Shown here piece by piece: positions 58,077 through 64,000 of a DNA stretch of 64,000 nucleotides (position 1 is its first letter; each line of letters opens with the position of its first letter). The position numbers were made by a program, and so were the translations under genes. This DNA is from Gyromitra esculenta. Lineage: Eukaryota > Ascomycota > Pezizomycetes > Pezizales > Discinaceae. The notes under the pieces are model-generated. The model did not search any database, was not told the DNA's origin, and saw only the letters and a list, made by a program, of their open reading frames with translations. The stretch is taken from positions 3,224,001 through 3,288,000 of the forward strand of contig JBCAML010000001.1 of the NCBI GenBank assembly GCA_038503075.1, read 5' to 3'.

Positions 58077-60284
58077 GCCATTGCTCCACCCCGGATAAAG
58101 AGTTGTTCAGTCCACTTCTCTCACTCTCTGAAAATTGACGTATATAAAAATATTATATGGGTATAAAATAGATGTTCCTTAACCTCGCGTTTGGATACTA
58201 TTTCAAATGCCTTTTGTACTATGAGTCTAGATTTTGACTTTGAATTGAAGATAGTTAAATAACTGTGGCATGCTGGACTTTCAGTCAGTTAGAATATCAA
58301 GAATTGATTGACTTGTCATTACATGTGTTCATTCCTTATCAAGAATTATATGCGTCGCTGTGCTTGATATAGTCAAGAGCACGTGTTGTAATAGTAGGTG
58401 CGAGAATGATCGTTTGCTTGGTAGCGTGCCCCCGTTTATATATGTGTATAATAGGCTTCCTGAACCTCCTGAGTCTCCGTGGACTTGGGTTTATGTTTGT
58501 CACTGATTTTTGTCTCCAAAGCCACACCTGCCCGTATTAGGAAGCTTCTCCAACAACGCGTAGGAACAGAGAAACGAGTGATTTTACATGACCACTAACT
58601 TAACCCAACATCTTCCGGGGTTTTTTTTTGTTAAATCATTGTTTCATTGTTTATAAAGGTACAAGAATATCACATGCAACCGAAGTTATAGCGTGAACAA
58701 AACCCAGCAAACCCAACATCTTCCGGTATTTCTATCTATATATATTAGGTTTCTGAAGCTTTTCATCGTGCTTTTCATCGCAGCTAGTGGGGTTGGATAT
58801 TTTCGGTGGATCCCTCTGTTAATGAGCTCTGAAGTTTTTTCTACTACCCTGCTATAGAGAACATTAACGGTCACTCGGTAGGGTTGAGCGTGGCGATCCT
58901 AACATTACATGCGCCAAATTAGATCGCGAGATAAGAATATGATAGCCTCGGTCAAATTCGTGGTATGCCAATTTACACCCAGAATATAATACTAATCACT
59001 GGTACTAATTCAAGAGTTACGTGACATTGCAAACCTAAGTGGAATGGCCCTTAAATGACGGGTACCCCAGGATAGTATTGGCCACGGCTTACGTACAAGC
59101 GTGGTATTGCTAGTTACATGTAGCACGTAATTAATATTATATTAGGCAGTCACAGGTGCAGGAATTCTAGGTGTTGAACACTTTCTCCTACACCTCATAC
59201 TACCCCCTCCTGCGTTGGCGTGGGGCTCTATTTATGTATTTTATAGCATACCTTTGTTGTCAGGAAGTTCATCATACACGAGGCGTAGATTTGGTTGAGG
59301 GGAATACTTGTTACTAGGCTAAGGCTTCAGAAACTTCGGCAGGAAAGACTAACACCTGTACAGCAACCTTTCTTTAAGACTCGACATATACTCTCCACCT
59401 TAATTTTAACGGTGTAATAACGATCTAGTTAAATAGTACAAGATAGGGTCCGAGGTGCTAATAGAAACAGGTGGGTGTAGTATTCGTAGTGGATTAACAC
59501 GGTAGGTACGGTAGATAGGTACAGCGTATCTTATCCCATGGGCTGTAACTACGCGTTTTTGCACGGGCAGGTCTTCTTCACTTATTAACATTGTCCTCGA
59601 CCACCTCTTTTTCCCATACGCAATTGCATACAATGTAAATACCAGCTGCAGTAATGGAAGATAATTTTAGTTGCTTGCTATGACTTTTGAATTTTTTTTT
59701 ACTAAGAAATAGCTGGAGGAAGTTGTGGAAGGACGGTGGTGTAGCCAAGGACACCCTGCAACTGTTAGTTGCAATTGCTCACAACTAAAAACACCCAAGA
59801 TAATTAAAATAAATCGCATCTCTTTCTAGACCATCCAATTTGGCTAGCCTAATTAGAATTTATGCCTCAAAATCATGTCCCTTCTCAAGGGCGGAGCCAG
59901 AGTTTTTCACTTTAGCGAGAATTCGCTCAAAATTCGCCAAATTTACAGTCCAACAACTGTTACCAATGAAAAACACATCACAAAAGGAATTTAGAGAACC
60001 AAAAGAATCCCTAGATTGTGAGCATATTACTATTAATTTCTCTTGATTTAAAAGACTTTTTGCGGTTGTATAGACCATAATAAGCAAGCCACAAATTCGC
60101 ACGGTTTTCCGTGCAAATCCTGTCACAGTCCATGGGATAGATTAGATAAAGAATGTCATTCAACCACAAGTTAGGTCTAGTGACGGGAAAAACAAAAAAA
60201 CTTTTAAAAAAGACCTGAAAATAGAACCAGAGCAGCTCTTTTATCATTTCCTAGTGATTGACACAAAAGAAGATTGATTTTAAT
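58077..60284. other. Intergenic region
   Basis: AT-rich, no supported gene. A 17-bp direct repeat (AACCCAACATCTTCCGG) occurs at 58602-58618 and 58710-58726. Short ORFs look spurious. Confidence 0.45.
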
Positions 60285-60365
60285 CGACATCGGCAGGATT
60301 TGAACCTACGCTCCCGAAAGAAACAGATTTCTAATCTGTCGCCTTAACCACTCGGCCACGATGTC
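60285..60365 (-). tRNA. tRNA-Ser (anticodon AGA)
   Basis: 81 nt on the minus strand with G73 discriminator. Acceptor stem GACATCG/CGATGTC pairs over 7 bp. D arm TGGCCGAGTGGTTAAGGC (A box), anticodon stem ACAGA/TCTGT with loop TTAGAAA giving anticodon AGA (plus 60330-60332), a long class II variable arm, and T arm with B box GGTTCAAATCC. No intron. A T run on the minus strand (plus 60265-60268) about 20 nt downstream can terminate RNA polymerase III. Confidence 0.96.
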
Positions 60366-61075
60366 TATAATTTGTTATTACAGAATAGCTAACCTGAAGC
60401 AAAATTCGTAGTGGATAAGTACGCAGTGATAAGGCGTTGAAAATAACAGTCCAGTGAACACGTAATCCCAATTCTTGACCTCAACCCCGTTTTTAGGGAC
60501 GTATGTCTACACTAACTTTGGCTGTAGTTTTTAACAAGGGCTATCTTAAGGGCTGCGTTACAACACGAAATATCGATGCATCAAAGAAACTGCGCGTCAA
60601 GTAGATACATATGTATGACTCGAGATACGGTGGTCTAGTCAAGAGATCTTGCACCAAAGAAAACGTACTCTAGGGACCCACTAGTACCAGGGGTACACAT
60701 AAGTGATACAACAAAGCCAATTTCTCAACAGCACACAAACGAAAGAAGGCCAAACCTCGAAACTTTAATTCAGGGTGCCAGGATTTCATCAATGGCGTAA
60801 AAATCAAGAAAGTGTAGCGAGGCTATTTATTCTGTTGGTATTCGGAGTTAAAAAAGTAACCTTAGTTAACTGTTTACTTAGTAAACACATGTTTTGCAGA
60901 AAAAAGGCCATAAGAAACACTAAATTAAAGTTACTGCTGAAAACTGCGCTTTTTGTTACGACAAAATATAGGTGGTTAGGGGTCATTCAACTGGATGTCG
61001 CATCACCTTTGTGCAATAGTTGGGTTTTGAATTTGTGGGTGTGATCTTCAACCACCCCAGAAAATAATTTCACAA
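60366..61075. other. Intergenic region
   Basis: Upstream of the tRNA and of a doubtful ORF. Small ORFs only, none recognised. Confidence 0.4.
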
Positions 61076-61540
61076 ATGTCCAAGTTTAATCACATCTCTT
61101 CGTTTAAAAACGCCCAAACTCCCCAAAAAGGATTCATACATGTATTCTCACCTCTAGCAACTAGGTATCCAAAGACTCACACCTTTACGATGTCTTCAAA
61201 CCAAGAAAATATTGAGAACAGACCCAGTTTAGCTAAGAGACTATCAAAACTCCTTCTACCACTAGCTAAAACTCCACCTCCCGTCTTCCCCACGCTCAGC
61301 CGCGAATGGGAAGAGTTTCCGCGTTCAGACATCGTTGATTTAGAGAATCATAGGTTCAAGCTTGCCTACAAAGCTCTCGAAAAAAAGTCTAGACCAAAGA
61401 ATAACACCTTACCGCTAAGTATTACTGGTCTAACACTACTGCTCCGGACACCCGGTGACGTGGAAAATAGTAGCGGATGTAAACGCAATAAGCTGAATAA
61501 GCTAAAGGCACTTCTAGCTAAGCTCGTACGTAGGGCTTAA
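61076..61540 (+). CDS. Hypothetical small basic protein
   Basis: An ATG-started ORF of 154 aa; a second in-frame ATG (61190, MSSNQENIENRPS) would give 116 aa. No domain recognised. The shorter form is Lys/Arg- and Leu-rich with a charged C-terminus (KLKALLAKLVRRA). It sits alone in an AT-rich region, with no visible splice partner. It may be a real orphan gene or a chance ORF. Confidence 0.3.
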   Translation: MSKFNHISSFKNAQTPQKGFIHVFSPLATRYPKTHTFTMSSNQENIENRPSLAKRLSKLLLPLAKTPPPVFPTLSREWEEFPRSDIVDLENHRFKLAYKALEKKSRPKNNTLPLSITGLTLLLRTPGDVENSSGCKRNKLNKLKALLAKLVRRA

Positions 61541-62867
61541 TTTTTTTTATAGAGCTAAAACTGACGTTTATCAGATTCTCTAGTATAAGCACAAGTTAAG
61601 CCCTCACGCAACGGTTTGATCCAGTGTATCACCCCGTGAGCGCAGGGTACGAGCGCGCAGAGCGACTCTCTCATGAACCATGTGGGCGGGAGAAAGTGTG
61701 GTTTATCTAGTTATTGATGGAGTAATAGGAATTTTGGGCCCCTTGATTATAGAGGCATACCTAACTTATGTACCTTCAGAAACAATAGTAAATGTGCAAT
61801 TCTGAGAAGGTTACCCCAGTGCAAGCTTAAATATCATTATCTGTAACAGCCGATGTTACAAGCCGATTACAAAATACACTATGTAAAAATGGAACCCCTT
61901 GATGGACAAAAGATTTCCGTTGTTCCTCACAGGCAGTTTCAAAGGTACGTTTTTGTGGGAGAAAGTCTTGCAACACAGAAGGAAACTTAATGTAAAAGAT
62001 GAGATTCAGAGATATATTTTTCTGCTATAAACTCCTATTATATCCCTCCCGGAAGGCCCTCGCCGTTGGATGTCGTGATTGTGAGCTTCCTAATACCTAC
62101 CAGTATTTAGCTGCTAGTACTCACGCTGTTCGGTTTGCTCTGCACTGGAGATTCAGGACCCAGAGTGGCAAATTTATGGAGATCCAAGATCACGGCCTTG
62201 GAGTCTTGGTAGACTGTATATGTAGAGAGATTTTTCCTATGCCTTAGTTAGTCAGGCAATCGATACAATTCAACACTCACAATTGAAGCTATTCGAGTGA
62301 CATACCATGACTTCGTCAATACCCAAACCAATAAACAAAAAACCACAGCGTCGATGTAATGCCTAGTTACAACGACATGTCATAAATACTCCCTGCTATC
62401 AACTCTAGATCTCGCCACACATCGACCCTGGTATCAACAGGACAAATCCACCCGCGTCCTAGATGCTATGAGGAAGACAAAACCCCGAGCACGCTTTCCT
62501 TCGATATCCCTCCAGACGCGAAGCTCGAGAGAGGTTAGTCTCAGACCTGACCTCCTTTAAGGATATCTGGATAGATCTCGAAACTCTCACCAAGGTCGTC
62601 AGTTATCTTCAGCTCACTCAGACCGGCTACCCACCACAGTGGAGCAGCTGGTACCCCTTATCTCTCAGTGCGGCTTTGGGTGGATTATCCTGTTGTCTCA
62701 GCCTCCTCTTCTGCTTTTCTATTACTTGCCTGATATTTAAATTGTATACTATCCTAGTTTGTGAAAGTTGCTTATCGCTGGATCGATGGTATGATCATTT
62801 AGGTTGTTTTTCCTAGGCTTCGGTTTAAGTTTGGTCGATGCTTTTCATTTGTGTCCCCCTGGGTTAT
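61541..62867. other. Intergenic region
   Basis: No supported gene; a short ORF at 61999-62247 has no recognised features. Bounded on the right by the hAT-type MITE. Confidence 0.4.
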
Positions 62868-62875
62868 CCTAGGGC

Positions 62876-63215
62876 TAGGGATGCGACCAGTAAGTTTACA
62901 TAGTTTACCATACTGTATCGTACCTGTAAATTACGGTAAATTACAATAATACAGTATAGAGCTAAAAGTGAGCACACCCTCTTTGATTTAAACACTTAAC
63001 TAAGCCTGATCCCCATATGCCAACACCCCTTCTAAGAGGCCTATCATGATGATGTTCACAATGTGAGTTCAGTGTGGTTACTGCGTCACCTGGCCAGTGC
63101 TAGATTTTACTGAGCCTAGTAGCACATGAACTTTGCAATACGTAATTTACGGTATTTAAGCTAATACGGTACCGTACGGTAAATTTACATACTTTACCGT
63201 ATTTTTGCATCCCTA
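62876..63215. mobile_element. 340-bp hAT-type MITE with 8-bp target duplication
   Basis: Terminal inverted repeats TAGGGATGCGA / TTGCATCCCTA, extended by a weaker inverted match of about 60 bp rich in TTTAC/GTAAA and ACGGTA motifs. Flanked by perfect copies of CCTAGGGC at 62868-62875 and 63216-63223. An 8-bp duplication and TAGGGATG ends are typical of hAT elements. No coding sequence. Confidence 0.88.
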
Positions 63216-63223
63216 CCTAGGGC

Positions 63224-63630
63224 GTAGATGTTTACAGTCGGTGATCCTCTTTTTGACGCCATAACTTCTTGTTGCACGCGCAGTTTTTGTAGGTTAAGAC
63301 AAATAACTATGATAAGAAAAGAAAAGAAAAACCCCTGCCAACTCTGGATAACCCTCAGCAAGGAATTGCTTCGCATCTCAGAGATTCTAATTAGAGCCTA
63401 ACTATACAAAATCAACCGGAAGAAAGAAAAGTAGGCGGATACCCTTTGCCTCGTTGCGCATTAGCTAACTAAAAACCCCTAGTAATCACCTCATATATAT
63501 TCATCACATATCGTAATACATAAGATACGATTTTTCTTTTTCTTTTAGCCCAAACCCAACCAACGCCATCGCTCATCAAAAAAACAGCAATTACAAATCT
63601 CAAAAAATCAAATCAGACCCAAGTCCATTA
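63224..63630. other. Intergenic region
   Basis: AT-rich 3' flank of the edge gene. No feature seen. Confidence 0.4.
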
Positions 63631-64000
63631 TCACCGCCCAGGAACATTTGGCTGAGTTCCAAGAACCCATCCAAGCCCACTTGCCAATCCATGCGCCACC
63701 ATATCCCTCTTCCTTGTCCTCTGTTCCTCTGCTGCCTCACTTCCATGCTCACTTCCTGCCACCTCCCCTCTACCCACACCAAGCGGGAACGCACTTCCCC
63801 TAAGAGCTTGCGCAGCCCCTCTCGCAACTGCAAATAGTCCCATAGGCGCTTCGTCCTCCCTTCGTCTACTCCCTACTGCGTTAGTGCCCGTTCCGCCAGC
63901 ACCAGATTTCCACATCGCCGCATGTCGCTCCTCTTCCTCTTCGTCTTCTTTAAGTCCCAGCTGCAGTTCCTCCTCACATCTCCTCCATGTAGCAAGCACC
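63631..64000 (-). CDS. 3' part of an unrecognised gene leaving the right edge
   Basis: The minus frame is open from the window edge to a TGA at 63633-63631 (about 122 codons). It begins in a Glu-rich charged helix (CEEELQLGLKEDEEEEERH), then a Gly/Ala-rich stretch, and ends with KRDMVAHGLASGLGWVLG and a short tail. No family could be assigned; the charged start suggests the end of a coiled coil. The start codon and any introns lie outside the window. Confidence 0.55.
   Translation of the reverse strand, partial: VLATWRRCEEELQLGLKEDEEEEERHAAMWKSGAGGTGTNAVGSRRREDEAPMGLFAVARGAAQALRGSAFPLGVGRGEVAGSEHGSEAAEEQRTRKRDMVAHGLASGLGWVLGTQPNVPGR

Noticed and set aside
58602..58726. 17-bp direct repeat AACCCAACATCTTCCGG as a possible regulatory or transposon duplication
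   Set aside because: Only two copies 108 bp apart with no element structure between them; left as a minor repeat.
1..64000. CRISPR arrays, operons, bacterial ribosome-binding sites
   Set aside because: The window is clearly eukaryotic (introns, tRNA without CCA, fungal genes); no such structures were seen.

Overview
This is eukaryotic nuclear DNA from a filamentous ascomycete (Pezizomycotina). Genes carry short introns (about 50-90 bp, mostly GT-AG, often with a CTAAC-type branch site). The gene set fits: BUD6, ataxin-2/PBP1, CCZ1, VPS29, an Ecl1-type zinc protein, and a secreted cellobiose dehydrogenase with a C-terminal cellulose-binding module. Long gene-poor stretches full of small DNA-transposon remnants would suit a large-genome group such as Pezizomycetes, but the species cannot be read from the sequence.

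Layout. 1-8.2 kb is a three-level transposon nest. A pogo/Tigger-type DDE transposase gene (5' end off the window) is split by a Ty3/gypsy chromovirus on the minus strand with nearly identical 410-bp LTRs; its gag is itself split by a related solo LTR. 8.9-24.6 kb is a housekeeping block: PITH protein (+), VPS29 (-), alanine-glyoxylate aminotransferase (+), CCDC25/Jlp2-like protein (+), BUD6 (-) and PBP1 (+). 27-33 kb holds two secreted carbohydrate-active enzymes: an 11-exon cellobiose dehydrogenase and a single-exon alginate-lyase-superfamily protein. 33-49 kb is nearly empty: one Ecl1-like gene, two copies of a 133-bp MITE and simple repeats. 49-58 kb holds a TPX2-motif coiled-coil protein (-), two MITEs, CCZ1 (-) and, from a 276-bp shared promoter, mitochondrial methionyl-tRNA formyltransferase (+). 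58-64 kb has a tRNA-Ser(AGA), a doubtful small ORF, a 340-bp hAT-type MITE with a perfect 8-bp target duplication, and the 3' end of a gene leaving the right edge.

The genes are not an operon or an obvious metabolic cluster. The only functional pairing is CDH plus the lyase, both probably extracellular and acting on plant or algal polysaccharide. The most unusual observations are: (1) a CCDC25-like gene whose conserved frame needs a one-nucleotide exon between two introns (a twin-intron arrangement) followed by a GC-AG intron; (2) a very young chromovirus copy that already carried a solo LTR and other pol lesions when it inserted, implying it was moved in trans; (3) non-TG/CA LTR ends in that family and a single in-frame UAG between gag and pol; (4) a long open, Arg/Ser-rich, non-AUG N-terminal extension in front of the aminotransferase.

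All exon coordinates were worked out by hand from protein continuity, splice motifs and frame sums; none was checked against transcripts.
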